Assembly (NCBI RefSeq): GCF_000368585.1
Contig: NZ_KB849557.1
Coordinates: 101,773 to 150,209, forward strand
Direction: 5' to 3'
DNA length: 48,437 nt
Source: Acinetobacter venetianus RAG-1 = CIP 110063
GTDB lineage: Bacteria > Pseudomonadota > Gammaproteobacteria > Pseudomonadales > Moraxellaceae
Shown: piece by piece, positions 37,873 to 47,587 of the stretch
Layout of the letters: each line of letters begins with the position of its first letter
Numbering within the stretch: the first letter of the stretch is position 1
Made by a program: the position numbers and the translations under genes
The notes under the pieces: generated by a model
The model's database searches: none
What the model was told of the DNA's origin: nothing
Seen by the model: the letters and a program-made list of their open reading frames with translations, nothing else

Positions 37873-38295
37873 GAGAAGCTCCTGTATTGGTGTATATTTC
37901 AACATTTTCCACAAGCATAAAATTGGGTAAATTTTGTATGCTTGTCATAGAAAATTCCCCTCACCCTAACAGTAAGGAAAGCCTAATCAATTTTTTAAAA
38001 AGGGCGTATTATGCATAAATTTGGAATATTGTGTGTATTTTTTTATTTGAGTCGCAAGTACTACGTCTCGCACTTCCAAGTAAATATCATTTCTATTTCA
38101 TTGTGTTATAAATATATTTCTTTTTCACATAACAAAAACACCCTCTAAAAAATTATTTTCATGCTGTATGAATCGCGTACAAATGCTTACTTTTCACCCA
38201 AACCCAAGTCTACGACTAAAAAATCATCCGCAAAAAATATGAATTCCTTTATAGTCTCAAGCAGTGAGAAAGATCAGAAAAGATGAGGAGCTTTT
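37873..38295. other. Intergenic region between dcaP and nitroreductase genes
   Basis: About 420 bp with no gene, AT-rich, holding the divergent promoters. I see no strong dyad or clear promoter pair. Confidence 0.4.
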
Positions 38296-39000
38296 ATGAA
38301 CACGGAACAAGTCCGCCACGTTGATGATGCCATTACTTCACGTCACTCTGTACGCGCATTTTTAGATACGCCTGTTGACGTTCAAACGATTAAAGATATT
38401 TTGGCAGTTTCAAGCCGAGCACCTTCTGGAACGAACACGCAACCTTGGAAAGTTTATGTCGTTACAGGTCAAAAACGTGCTGAGATGATTGATCGTGTAT
38501 GTGCAGCACAAATTGAACTACATCAAAAGCCCGAACTTGCTGATCAGTATAAAGAAACTTTTGCCTACTACCCTGAGACTTGGATTTCGCCATTTATTGA
38601 TCGTCGCCGTGAAAATGGCTGGGGCCTTTATGGCTTACTGAACATCCAAAAAGGTGAAAAAGAGAAAATGGCGGCACAGCAATTACGTAATTTCCAATTA
38701 TTTGATGCGCCTGTTGCACTTTATTTCACAGTCAATAAAGCCATGGGGATTGGTTCAAAAATGGATATTTCCATGATGATTCAAAATGTCATGGTTGCAG
38801 CAAAAGCTCGTGGATTAGATACTTGCCCACAAGCGGCGTGGAACCATTTTCATCCAATCGTTTTAGATGTGCTGAATGCACCTAATGATGAAGAATTAGT
38901 ATGTGCTGTTGCTTTAGGTTATGCAGATCCCGACCATATTGTAAACACCTTCATTACACCTCGATTACCTGTCGAAGATTTCACTGTATTTATGGATTAA
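38296..39000 (+). CDS. Nitroreductase-family flavoprotein
   Basis: The 234-residue protein has the FMN-binding pattern ITSRHSVRAFLDTPV, SRAPSGTNTQPWKVYVV and later DISMMIQNVMVAAKARGLDTC and ALGYADPDHIVN of the nitroreductase fold. It should be a dimeric FMN enzyme using NAD(P)H on nitro compounds or quinones; the natural substrate is unknown. GAGGAG before the ATG is a strong ribosome binding site. A hairpin shared with the converging efflux gene follows. Confidence 0.88.
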   Translation: MNTEQVRHVDDAITSRHSVRAFLDTPVDVQTIKDILAVSSRAPSGTNTQPWKVYVVTGQKRAEMIDRVCAAQIELHQKPELADQYKETFAYYPETWISPFIDRRRENGWGLYGLLNIQKGEKEKMAAQQLRNFQLFDAPVALYFTVNKAMGIGSKMDISMMIQNVMVAAKARGLDTCPQAAWNHFHPIVLDVLNAPNDEELVCAVALGYADPDHIVNTFITPRLPVEDFTVFMD

Positions 39001-39009
39001 ATCTCTTTT

Positions 39010-39040
39010 AACAGTATCTCTAAGCAGAGATACTGTTTTG
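39010..39040. terminator. Hairpin between nitroreductase and efflux genes
   Basis: ACAGTATCTC/GAGATACTGT arms (39011-39020, 39027-39036) around TAAGCA, with TTTTG after it. It overlaps the stop codon of the minus-strand gene. Confidence 0.7.
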
Positions 39041-40234
39041 CTGTTTTCCAACCTTAAAGATTGCAAATAAACCAGTACTAGTGAAAAGCAACATCATGAT
39101 GCCCATATTCAGCGATGCTTTCCAAATAAGAAAATTCAAAATCACCCCACCAAGCAAACCACAGGCAAATTGCATACTGCCCATGATCGCACTCGCAGTT
39201 CCAGCTCGAGCACCTTGTTTCGACATTGCCAAAGCCATCGCATTTGGGCCAGTCAAACCAATTCCTGAAACCACTAAAAACAAACCAGACATCAAAAACC
39301 ATAACGGTGCGTCATGCATTAATCCTGCACTGACCACTACTAAAGCACCAAAACATTGAATCGATCCGCCTAAGCGTAAGCGTGGAAAAATCCCCATCCG
39401 CGTATTTAAATGTTTATTTAATGAAGACATCAACATAATCCCAGCAGCATTGAGTGCAAATGCATAAGAGAAATGTTGTTGAGATAAGTGATATTGCCCC
39501 ATGAAAACAGCTGATGCTGAACTGATATAGCAAAATAATGCAGCTCCCGTTAAGCAACCAGCAAACATTGGCACTCTAAAGCTTTCATCTTTCAGAATTG
39601 CTGCATATAAAGTTGTGACCTGATAAGCAGACAATTTTAAACGTCGCTCAGCGGGCAGCGACTCTTTAAAAAAGAAATGCACGCAGAACCAGCAGATCAC
39701 ACCGATAATCGCTAAGGCAGCAAAAATCACCTGCCATGGGAAAAAGCTTAAAATCCATGCACCAAACATCGGTGCAAGAATAGGTGCAAGCCCCATCACA
39801 ATCATCATGCTAGAAAAGGCCTGAGCTGATCCTTGTACATCCAAACGATCACGAATAGCTGCACGAGCAATCACCACACCGACACAACCACCCAGTGCCT
39901 GAAAAATACGTGCTGCAATTAACGCCCATTCATTGGTCACAAAAACGCAAGCTAAACTTGCAACGACATAAAGGGCTAAACCAAAATATAAAGGTGTTTT
40001 GCGTCCAATACGGTCACTGACTGGCCCATAAATTAACTGTCCAATCGCAAGCCCTAAGAAATATGCAGGTAAAGTATTGGCAATCATTTGTGTACTTACC
40101 CCAAACTCATCTGCCATTTGTGGCAATGCGGGTAAATACATATCAATTGATAAAGGGCCTAAAGCGGTTAAAAGTGCAAGCAACATAATCCAAGCTGTTG
40201 AATACTGTCGTGAATTAGATTGCTCAACCTTCAT
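39020..40234 (-). CDS. Bcr/CflA-family multidrug efflux MFS transporter
   Basis: The 404-residue protein has twelve hydrophobic segments, the Bcr/CflA opening LGPLSIDMYLPALPQMADEF and the MFS motif A GPVSDRIGRKTPL. The family exports drugs such as bicyclomycin, chloramphenicol or sulfonamides by proton exchange; the specific substrate is not readable. The ribosome binding site is weak. Confidence 0.92.
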   Translation of the reverse strand: MKVEQSNSRQYSTAWIMLLALLTALGPLSIDMYLPALPQMADEFGVSTQMIANTLPAYFLGLAIGQLIYGPVSDRIGRKTPLYFGLALYVVASLACVFVTNEWALIAARIFQALGGCVGVVIARAAIRDRLDVQGSAQAFSSMMIVMGLAPILAPMFGAWILSFFPWQVIFAALAIIGVICWFCVHFFFKESLPAERRLKLSAYQVTTLYAAILKDESFRVPMFAGCLTGAALFCYISSASAVFMGQYHLSQQHFSYAFALNAAGIMLMSSLNKHLNTRMGIFPRLRLGGSIQCFGALVVVSAGLMHDAPLWFLMSGLFLVVSGIGLTGPNAMALAMSKQGARAGTASAIMGSMQFACGLLGGVILNFLIWKASLNMGIMMLLFTSTGLFAIFKVGKQQNSISA

Positions 40235-40376
40235 AATGCTGCACTTTTCAAGTTTATTGATCGTCTTAGCTTAACATTCTCGTCCTAATTTGTGCATAAT
40301 ATTAAAAGCCTGCTAACACTTTAAAAACGTTACCAGTCCTCCTATATATCAATTGCAAATACAAAAAGGACAGCAC

Positions 40377-42551
40377 TTGAATCCTTGGTTCGGACGATTT
40401 AAACAGCTTACCTATAACACCACGTTTATGTATAACGTGCGGATGTTAATCGCCTTTATAGGTACTGCCTTTGTACCCTATTTGCTTGATTTTCAATTGG
40501 CGACCATTCCTCTTACACTTGGTGTCGTCGCAGCAGGTATTAGCGATATCGATGATCGCTTTTCAGTACGGATCATGAACCTGATTTATACTTATATTGG
40601 GTTCTTCATCACAGCTGCCTCTGTTCAACTGCTATTCCCTTATCCCGTTGCTTTTGCAATTGGATTGATTGCCTCTTGTCTTGGATGGATTTTATTAGGT
40701 TCTCTCGGCAGACGTTATGCAACCATTGCTTATGGGTGTTTAGTCGTTTCCGTGTATACCATGCTAGGTGTTCATCTATTTGAAGATTGGTATCTTCAAC
40801 CTGCCTTATTGGTGATTGGTGCGGCATGGTATGGATTGATCTCAACCATTAGTTTTTTACTGTTTCCTGTACGACAATTACAGGATCAACTTGCATCTTC
40901 ATACAATGCCTTGGGTAGCTTTTTATTTGCAAAATCCAATTTGTTTGATGTCGATATGACACCTGCAAGTTACCAGCAAAGCATGATTGATTTGGCCTTG
41001 GAAAATGGAAAATTAATTTCCCTTTTTAATAATCTGCGTGTCGCATTAGTTACTCGGCTCAAGGGTGACAGAGGACAGAAAGATACGCGTCGTAGTCTGC
41101 AATATTATTTTGTTGCCCAAGATATTCATGAACGTGCTGACTCTGCCCACATTGACTATCAAAAGCTTGCCAAAGTCTTTCAGCACAGTGATATTTTGTT
41201 CCGCTTCCAGCGTATTTTAACTATTCAAGGAAAAGCATGTCAGGACTTGGCTCAATGCATTCGACATCGAACACGATATACCCATAACAAGCGCTTTAAG
41301 CACAGCTTTGAAAACTTACGACTGTCACTTGAAAAACTCCGCAAAGATAATCTTTATGATCAGGTCAGGATTAATGCATTATTTGCACTTTATCAAAACC
41401 TCAAATCAATTGATGCTCAACTACAAAACCTTGAGACCGAACGTAACTTACAGTTAATCAATGCACAACAAGCTGAAAACCAACTCAAAGATGATGATCT
41501 CAAAGGTGTAAATGACATCATTATTCGGATTAAACAACACTTATCGCCAGAGTCGGTATTATTCCGTCATGCGGTTCGTTTATCGATCGTGTTATTTATC
41601 GGCTATGTCTTTATTCAACTGACAAATATTTCGTATGGTTACTGGATTCTATTAACGGCACTATTTGTCTGCCAACCAAACTTCAACGCCACCAAACGTC
41701 GTCTCTATCTTCGTATTATTGGTACTTTGATCGGCATCATCGTTGGTTTAGCTGTAATTTATTTTATCCCTTCCCTCGAAGGTCAATTAGTCATGCTGGT
41801 ATTGAGTGGTGTGTTATTTTTCGAGCTACGCAGTAAACAGTATGCTCAGGCCACTGCTTTTATTACCATTCTGGCACTGATCAATTTTAATCTTGATGGT
41901 TCTGCTTTTGCTGCGGGTTTACCTCGATTCGTCGATACTGTTATTGGCTGTGCATTGGCATGGTTTGGTGTCAGCTTTATCTGGCCCGATTGGAAATTCC
42001 GTCGTCTCCCACGTACTATCCAAAGATCGTTACAAGCCCAATGCCAATATTTAGCCGAAGTCGTAATGCAGTATCACCAAGGTCGTAATAATGCCTTGAA
42101 TTATCGTGTCGTCAGGCGAGCTGCGCATAATAATGATGCCGAAGTTGCCTCTTTAATTTCCACACTTGCCACTGAACCCAATATTGACCCAACACAAAAG
42201 ACTTTGGCTTTTGAGTTTCTATGTCTGAGCCATACATTCCTGAGTTATGTTGCAGCACTCGGAGCACATCGTGAACAAATTCAAGATCAGGAAGTTCTTT
42301 CCTTACTAGATCAAGCACTCGATGATATTCAAGGTGCTCTCTTAAGAGATGAAGTGCCTGATTTATCAGCACAAAATATGCTGAGTACAATCAGACAGCG
42401 CCTAAGCCGTAATGACGAAAATGATCAAAAATCATTGATTATCTTGCAGCAACTTTCTTTAATGCTCAGTATTCTGCCTCGTTTAAGTATGCTTAAACAA
42501 AGTCTACATCATGAGCCAAATGAGGATGGCACTGAGTTTGCTTCTCTCTAA
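40377..42551 (+). CDS. YccS/FUSC-family inner-membrane protein
   Basis: The 724-residue protein has an N-terminal block of about six hydrophobic helices, a long cytoplasmic helical region (about 180-390) and a second block of helices followed by a C-terminal domain, which is the YccS/YhfK layout (E. coli YccS 720 residues). The second block includes FRHAVRLSIVLFIGYVF, and TNISYGYWILLTALFVCQPN is typical of FUSC. The start is most likely TTG at 40377, six bases after AAAGGA; an earlier TTG at 40353 lacks a site. Transport of aromatic acids or a similar compound is possible but unproven. Confidence 0.88.
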   Translation: MNPWFGRFKQLTYNTTFMYNVRMLIAFIGTAFVPYLLDFQLATIPLTLGVVAAGISDIDDRFSVRIMNLIYTYIGFFITAASVQLLFPYPVAFAIGLIASCLGWILLGSLGRRYATIAYGCLVVSVYTMLGVHLFEDWYLQPALLVIGAAWYGLISTISFLLFPVRQLQDQLASSYNALGSFLFAKSNLFDVDMTPASYQQSMIDLALENGKLISLFNNLRVALVTRLKGDRGQKDTRRSLQYYFVAQDIHERADSAHIDYQKLAKVFQHSDILFRFQRILTIQGKACQDLAQCIRHRTRYTHNKRFKHSFENLRLSLEKLRKDNLYDQVRINALFALYQNLKSIDAQLQNLETERNLQLINAQQAENQLKDDDLKGVNDIIIRIKQHLSPESVLFRHAVRLSIVLFIGYVFIQLTNISYGYWILLTALFVCQPNFNATKRRLYLRIIGTLIGIIVGLAVIYFIPSLEGQLVMLVLSGVLFFELRSKQYAQATAFITILALINFNLDGSAFAAGLPRFVDTVIGCALAWFGVSFIWPDWKFRRLPRTIQRSLQAQCQYLAEVVMQYHQGRNNALNYRVVRRAAHNNDAEVASLISTLATEPNIDPTQKTLAFEFLCLSHTFLSYVAALGAHREQIQDQEVLSLLDQALDDIQGALLRDEVPDLSAQNMLSTIRQRLSRNDENDQKSLIILQQLSLMLSILPRLSMLKQSLHHEPNEDGTEFASL

Positions 42552-42630
42552 CTTATCAGCCATTTGCATAATATCTTTGCATGCTAATTGGTGTTAAACT
42601 TAACCTAGTTCTAAACTCATTTTTTATACT

Positions 42631-43215
42631 ATGACCGCCAAAACGCTATACGCTTATACGCTACAACCTGTTCCTTACGAAGTTTCTGAAGTTGAACAAC
42701 GTCAAGCTCAACTTATGATTTGGCGTAGTACTAACAAATTTAGTCGCAAAACATGGATGATCATGATTGCACTTGTTGCTCTCTCTTTAATCGGTGCTGG
42801 ACTCATTAAATATTATTCGACTTATTCAACAGTTATTTGTTGGGTCGTAATCATCTCTGTAGCCCTTTTCTATCTTGTAAAAAGATTTGGTCTCGAGTGG
42901 TATGTAAAACGCAAAATGAATGAATTTCCGGTTCAGGAAATTAAAGGTATTCGTTTAGGCGTACAACCACACGGCATCGTAATGCGTCAAAAAGTTGGAC
43001 TACAAGAAGGTACAGCAACGATTGGCTGGAAAGATATTTACGAGTGGTATAGCTCTCCAGATTTCATCTTGGTGAACTTTAAAGTAAAAACTCCTAAAGG
43101 CGAAGAACAACAAGGCGCTTATATCTTGCCAAAGCGCATGGATTCTAAGAACTTCTCTTTCAATACTGTACGTAAACATTTAAATGAAGTTGTAGGCGCA
43201 CCGAAGTCAATTTAA
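42631..43215 (+). CDS. YcxB-like membrane protein
   Basis: The 194-residue protein has two hydrophobic helices (about 42-60 and 66-85) followed by a C-terminal domain with HGIVMRQKVGLQEGTATIGWKDIYEWYSS, the pattern of the YcxB-like C-terminal domain. The function is unknown. It begins about 80 bp after the YccS-like gene on the same strand and may be co-transcribed. A strong terminator follows. Confidence 0.75.
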   Translation: MTAKTLYAYTLQPVPYEVSEVEQRQAQLMIWRSTNKFSRKTWMIMIALVALSLIGAGLIKYYSTYSTVICWVVIISVALFYLVKRFGLEWYVKRKMNEFPVQEIKGIRLGVQPHGIVMRQKVGLQEGTATIGWKDIYEWYSSPDFILVNFKVKTPKGEEQQGAYILPKRMDSKNFSFNTVRKHLNEVVGAPKSI

Positions 43216-43224
43216 CTTCTAATT

Positions 43225-43257
43225 AAAAAAACCTCTCAAAATGAGAGGTTTTTTTTA
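43225..43257 (+). terminator. Terminator after the YcxB-like gene
   Basis: AACCTCTCA/TGAGAGGTT pairing with a short AAA loop, flanked by an A-run before and eight T after. Confidence 0.9.
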
Positions 43258-43352
43258 TGTCATTAAAATTAATCTCTAGGTACTTTTAATTATTTTATAA
43301 ATCATGCATTCTTCCAATCAGTATTTAAAGCTTTAATATTCATAACATAACT

Positions 43353-43934
43353 ATGCAACAGAATTTTCTTGAAAATAAAAAAATTGCTGAAACTCTAACT
43401 CATGTATTCAATGGTACACCAAGTATTTTTAGATACTGGGATGAACCTAAAGAAAACTTTATCGATATCTTTATTAGTACAGGTTGTTTGAGTCCAGAAC
43501 TTACAGCTTACGCAACAATAGGATTATCTGATTTTCCAAATTTGGTTGGCTCGAATAAGCTTGATATACGCGTGGAAATCATTGGAATTTGTTTAAGTGA
43601 TTCAGAGAGTTTTGCGAATGTTTTAAGCACGGCTGCTTTTTGTATCATAAATTCACAGTGGCCCTGCTACCCTACTTCAATTTTTCCTAATATTCTAAGT
43701 ATGTATGACTGCTCTCGGACAATGCAACATCTATTCTTTACTGATCCATTTCTTTGGGAAGATCAGTTAAAAACGTTGAATTTAGAAACCAAAACTGTAG
43801 CTTGGCTTTTAGCAGTGCCTATTTCTGAAGCAGAATATCGATATGCAGCAGAACATGGAGCAGAGCAATTAGAAAAACTTTTGGCAAAATATCAAATTGA
43901 TGTTGCTGACATAAATAGAGCCTCTATCTTTTAA
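43353..43934 (+). CDS. Suppressor-of-fused (SUFU)/YqcF-like protein
   Basis: The 193-residue soluble protein has FNGTPSIFRYWDEPKENFID near the start and SYATIGLSDFP-type sequence (AYATIGLSDFPNL), followed by VEIIGICLSD, matching SUFU-domain proteins such as B. subtilis YqcF. In bacteria many SUFU proteins act as immunity proteins against neighbouring polymorphic toxins. No toxin gene is seen next to it here, so it is an orphan in this window. Codon use is AT-rich. The function as an immunity protein is inference. Confidence 0.75.
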   Translation: MQQNFLENKKIAETLTHVFNGTPSIFRYWDEPKENFIDIFISTGCLSPELTAYATIGLSDFPNLVGSNKLDIRVEIIGICLSDSESFANVLSTAAFCIINSQWPCYPTSIFPNILSMYDCSRTMQHLFFTDPFLWEDQLKTLNLETKTVAWLLAVPISEAEYRYAAEHGAEQLEKLLAKYQIDVADINRASIF

Positions 43935-44004
43935 AAGTGCCTCCTTAAAACACATAGATGATATACGTATAAGCATTTGTGTCTGATAATTATTAAAAAG
44001 TTAA

Positions 44005-44030
44005 AATAAATGAGAATCAAAATCAATATT
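44005..44030. promoter_or_regulatory. Candidate Fur box upstream of the PepSY-reductase gene
   Basis: The core ATGAGAATCA at 44010-44019, followed by AAATCAATATT, resembles the Fur consensus built of GATAAT units (9 of 10 matches to ATGATAATCA). It lies about 90 bp upstream of the start codon. A single imperfect site in AT-rich DNA, so it is a suggestion only. Confidence 0.4.
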
Positions 44031-44110
44031 ACCTACAAAATCCATATTATATTCTTAATCTTGAGTTATAATTTTTTACATGAACTTAACCATCTTTTCA
44101 TTCTTCAACC

Positions 44111-46654
44111 ATGATTAAAAAAGTCTTCTTCCAAATCCATTGGTTTTTAGGGGTTACCGCAGGTTTGATTCTCTCTCTTATGGGAGTCACTGGCGCAATT
44201 TACTCATACGATCAACAAATTCTAAACTGGCTCAATCAAGACAGCTATGTTGTTGAAGTTGCAACTACACCTAAATTAACCCCTGCTCAGCTTTATCAAC
44301 ATTTCAATCAACAGCAACCAGAGATTGAAATTAATAGCATTACCATCGCCTCTGATCCGACAGCCTCCTCCATCGTCAACATTAAAAAAGAAGGTGCGCG
44401 TCGTGGCTATAATATGATAGTCAATCCATACACAGCAGAAGTTCTGCCTGAAATCAGAGGTCGAGATACTTTACAATTTATTCAACGACTCCATCGCAAT
44501 TTAACTGCTGGTGAATTTGGTGCACAGATTACAGGTGCATCTACACTGATGCTGATTTTCTTTGTACTCAGTGGAATTTACTTAAGATTCCCTAAAAAGC
44601 ATTCTTTTAAACAATGGTTTTTTATCAAACCTAAATTAAAAGGACGAAACTTTATATGGGATTTACATGCAGTCGTTGGAACATGGGTCATTATTTTTTA
44701 CCTGTTATTTGCATGTACAGGCTTATATTGGTCTTATGACTGGTGGCGAGCTGGTATGTTTAAAGTCATGGGGGTTGAGCAGCCACAGCGCAATCAACAA
44801 CACAATGAACCTAAGAATAGAAAAAATAAACAACCTGAATTGGCTCAACAACAGGTGAATAGCATCCTGACCCAAACTTGGACAGGCGTAAATGCACAAA
44901 TCGGGCGTGAATATTCAAGCCTTACATTGAACATTCCAAAACATGATAATGCAAAAATCGAATTATCATTTGTCGATGCAATTCCACAGCACGAACGCGC
45001 ACGTAACCAAGCTGTATACAATTACCAAGACAATAAGTTCGAGAAATTTGAACTATATGAAGATAAAAAGCTTAATGAAAAAATTATGAGCAGTATGCTA
45101 CCTGTACATCGTGGTAGTTTCTTCGGTTCAACTTATCAATTTATTGCGATGCTCGCATCATTGGCAATGCCACTGTTCTTTGTAACAGGTTGGATGCTTT
45201 ATCTTAAACGTCGCAAGCAGAAAAAATTAACCCAAGCCGCTCGCCAATCGATGAATAAACAGCAAATTGACCCAAATGCAAAGCCTTGGCTGATTACTTA
45301 TGCATCACAAACAGGTGTAGCTGAACAACTCGCATGGCGCACAGCAACTAGCCTGCAAGAAGCTCAACAACCAACAACAGTAAAACCGATTCAACAGCTC
45401 ACAGAACAAGACTTGCTCCAAGCTGAACAAATGCTATTTGTGATCAGTACTTATGGAACAGGTGAAGCTCCAGATCTTGCAACTAGCTTTAGTAAAAAAT
45501 TGATGCAACAAAAATTAGATCTGAACAACATGCAATACGCTGTTTTAGCACTTGGATCTAAAGAATATTCAGATAGCTATTGCAGTTTTGGTCATGCAGT
45601 GGATCAATGGTTAAAACAATCCAATGCACAATCACTATTTGAATTAATTGAAGTCGATAATGCTAACGCTGCAGACATCCAGCGCTGGAATCAAGCTCTC
45701 TCAGACGTGACTCAGCATGAACTTCATGCGATGAACATCGAAAAAGTATTTGATCAATGGACACTCACCGAACGTTCTGTTTTAAATCCAAATAGTTTAG
45801 GACAACCCGCATGTAACATTGAATTAACAGCACCTTACGATATCACTTGGCACGCTGGTGATATTGCAGAAATTCAACCTGCTAATGCTAGAACGGAAAT
45901 CCAGACTTTCTTAGAAAAACATCAGATTCCCGCTCAAACACTTGTAAAATCATCGAATCAAACGATTGAAGAAACACTTTGGGATAAGAATCTACGCGTT
46001 GAAATAAAACCATTTACCAATCTTGAAACTTTGGTTGAACAACTTCCTCGCCTTCCTACGCGTGAATACTCGATTGCAAGTATTCCTTCTCAGCAAGTTC
46101 TTCGTCTTGTCGTACGCCAAAAAAGCGATACTCAGGGTCACTTAGGCTTAGGTTCTGGATGGCTTACAGAATTCGCTCAGCTTAAAGAGAAAGTGGCTTT
46201 ACGTATTCGGACCAATGAATCATTCCATTTAATTGACGACAACCGACCAATTATTTGTATTGGTAATGGAACAGGCATTGCTGGTCTGATGAGCCTATTA
46301 CAGCAGCGTAATCGTCAAAACTACGTTGAAAACTGGCTTATCTTTGGTGAACGCCAACGTGAATGTGATTTCTTCTATAAAGAAACCATTGATGCTTGGA
46401 AAAATATGGGTACATTAAAACGTGTTGATTTAGCGTTCTCAAGAGACCAAGAACAACGAATTTATGTACAAGATCTTTTACGTACAAATGCGGATGAACT
46501 CAGTAAATGGATCAATCAAGGTGCTGTTATCTACGTATGCGGCAGCATTGAAGGAATGGCATCAGGTGTCGAACAAGCACTGATTGACATTTTAGGTGAC
46601 GAAACAGTTGATCAACTTCGCCAGTCAGGTCGCTATCGCCGAGATGTCTATTAA
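44111..46654 (+). CDS. PepSY membrane domain fused to flavodoxin and NADPH-flavin reductase domains
   Basis: The 847-residue protein has three parts. Residues 1-375 form a PepSY_TM membrane module with about four helices (HWFLGVTAGLILSLMGVTGA at the start, DLHAVVGTWVIIFYLLFACTG in the middle). From about 390 comes a flavodoxin domain (LITYASQTGVAEQLAWRTA, FVISTYGTGEAPDLA). From about 550 comes a ferredoxin-NADP reductase-like region with TREYSIAS for FAD and CIGNGTGIAGLMSLL (about 714) for NADPH. It resembles the sulfite reductase flavoprotein joined to a membrane anchor. It probably moves electrons from NADPH to the membrane or periplasm, and the Fur-like site suggests ferric-siderophore reduction. 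That role is inference. A terminator follows. Confidence 0.88.
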   Translation: MIKKVFFQIHWFLGVTAGLILSLMGVTGAIYSYDQQILNWLNQDSYVVEVATTPKLTPAQLYQHFNQQQPEIEINSITIASDPTASSIVNIKKEGARRGYNMIVNPYTAEVLPEIRGRDTLQFIQRLHRNLTAGEFGAQITGASTLMLIFFVLSGIYLRFPKKHSFKQWFFIKPKLKGRNFIWDLHAVVGTWVIIFYLLFACTGLYWSYDWWRAGMFKVMGVEQPQRNQQHNEPKNRKNKQPELAQQQVNSILTQTWTGVNAQIGREYSSLTLNIPKHDNAKIELSFVDAIPQHERARNQAVYNYQDNKFEKFELYEDKKLNEKIMSSMLPVHRGSFFGSTYQFIAMLASLAMPLFFVTGWMLYLKRRKQKKLTQAARQSMNKQQIDPNAKPWLITYASQTGVAEQLAWRTATSLQEAQQPTTVKPIQQLTEQDLLQAEQMLFVISTYGTGEAPDLATSFSKKLMQQKLDLNNMQYAVLALGSKEYSDSYCSFGHAVDQWLKQSNAQSLFELIEVDNANAADIQRWNQALSDVTQHELHAMNIEKVFDQWTLTERSVLNPNSLGQPACNIELTAPYDITWHAGDIAEIQPANARTEIQTFLEKHQIPAQTLVKSSNQTIEETLWDKNLRVEIKPFTNLETLVEQLPRLPTREYSIASIPSQQVLRLVVRQKSDTQGHLGLGSGWLTEFAQLKEKVALRIRTNESFHLIDDNRPIICIGNGTGIAGLMSLLQQRNRQNYVENWLIFGERQRECDFFYKETIDAWKNMGTLKRVDLAFSRDQEQRIYVQDLLRTNADELSKWINQGAVIYVCGSIEGMASGVEQALIDILGDETVDQLRQSGRYRRDVY

Positions 46655-46670
46655 TTCACTATAAGCCCTA

Positions 46671-46702
46671 TAAAAACGAGTGAACTTTCACTCGTTTTTT
46701 TA
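46671..46702 (+). terminator. Terminator after the PepSY-reductase gene
   Basis: AAAACGAGTGA/TCACTCGTTTT arms (46673-46683, 46688-46698) with a 4-nt loop and a following T-run. Confidence 0.9.
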
Positions 46703-46771
46703 CTCTACGATTTGCCTTTCTCATAATTTTGCATAAACTTAGCAGCGTTCAAATCGACAACGATTAAGATT

Positions 46772-47557
46772 ATGCAAATAAGTACTTGGGTTCGTATTTT
46801 TTTAGCCCTCATTGGTTCAGTATTATTTTTGGATGGGGCAATTCTGATTGCATTGAAGAAAATTCATATTGGAACGGTTCTCCCCTTCCTACTCGGACTG
46901 TTTTTTTGTATTTATGCTGCATTTTACTATCATATTGAACGCTTCTTTTTTTACCATTTCCGCTGGCATTCAGTTTGGCGTTTTGGGTGGTTATGTTTTT
47001 GGATTTGGTTAATTAGCTTAGGCTATTTTTTTAATTATCTGTCTAAAAACAATATGCAAGCTCAGAATATTGCACCAGTCAAAGCCATTATTGTTTTAGG
47101 TAGCGGAATTGAAAATGGTCAACCTTCAGCTACACTAGCAAAACGCTTAGATCGAGCAGCTCCAATCGCCCTTGCCCAGCCAAACGCGAAAGTCGTCGTT
47201 TCAGGTGGAGTCGATTTTGGCGAGACAATCAGTGAAGCGAAAGCGATGTCTCAATATCTTCAACAACACTATCGCATCCCAGCATCACAAATCATTTTAG
47301 AAAAACAAAGCACTAGTACCGAACTGAACTTAAAAAATAGCCAACCGCTTCTAAACGCACGAAATATCACGATTCAACAACCTATCGCGATCGTCACCAG
47401 TGACTTCCACACATTACGTGCAGCTGCAATTGCAAAGAAACAAGGTTATACAAATATCACAATGCTTGGGGCAACAACACCTTTGGAAACTCGCTACAAC
47501 GCTTGGCTCAGAGAGTATTTTGCTTATGTCAGTGGTTGGGCACTCAATGAATATTGA
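46772..47557 (+). CDS. YdcF/ElyC/SanA-family (DUF218) envelope protein
   Basis: The 261-residue protein has three N-terminal hydrophobic helices, then a DUF218 domain with KAIIVLGSGIENGQPSATLA, VVSGGVDFGETISEA, the ILEKQSTST motif and VTSDFHTLRAAAIAKK. Members with this layout (ElyC-like) act in envelope maintenance and undecaprenyl-carrier metabolism, but the precise reaction of this one is unknown. It converges on the DUF2750 gene with a 30-bp gap. Confidence 0.87.
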   Translation: MQISTWVRIFLALIGSVLFLDGAILIALKKIHIGTVLPFLLGLFFCIYAAFYYHIERFFFYHFRWHSVWRFGWLCFWIWLISLGYFFNYLSKNNMQAQNIAPVKAIIVLGSGIENGQPSATLAKRLDRAAPIALAQPNAKVVVSGGVDFGETISEAKAMSQYLQQHYRIPASQIILEKQSTSTELNLKNSQPLLNARNITIQQPIAIVTSDFHTLRAAAIAKKQGYTNITMLGATTPLETRYNAWLREYFAYVSGWALNEY

Positions 47558-47587
47558 TGCGCACCTATCACCTAAAATTGATTGCAT

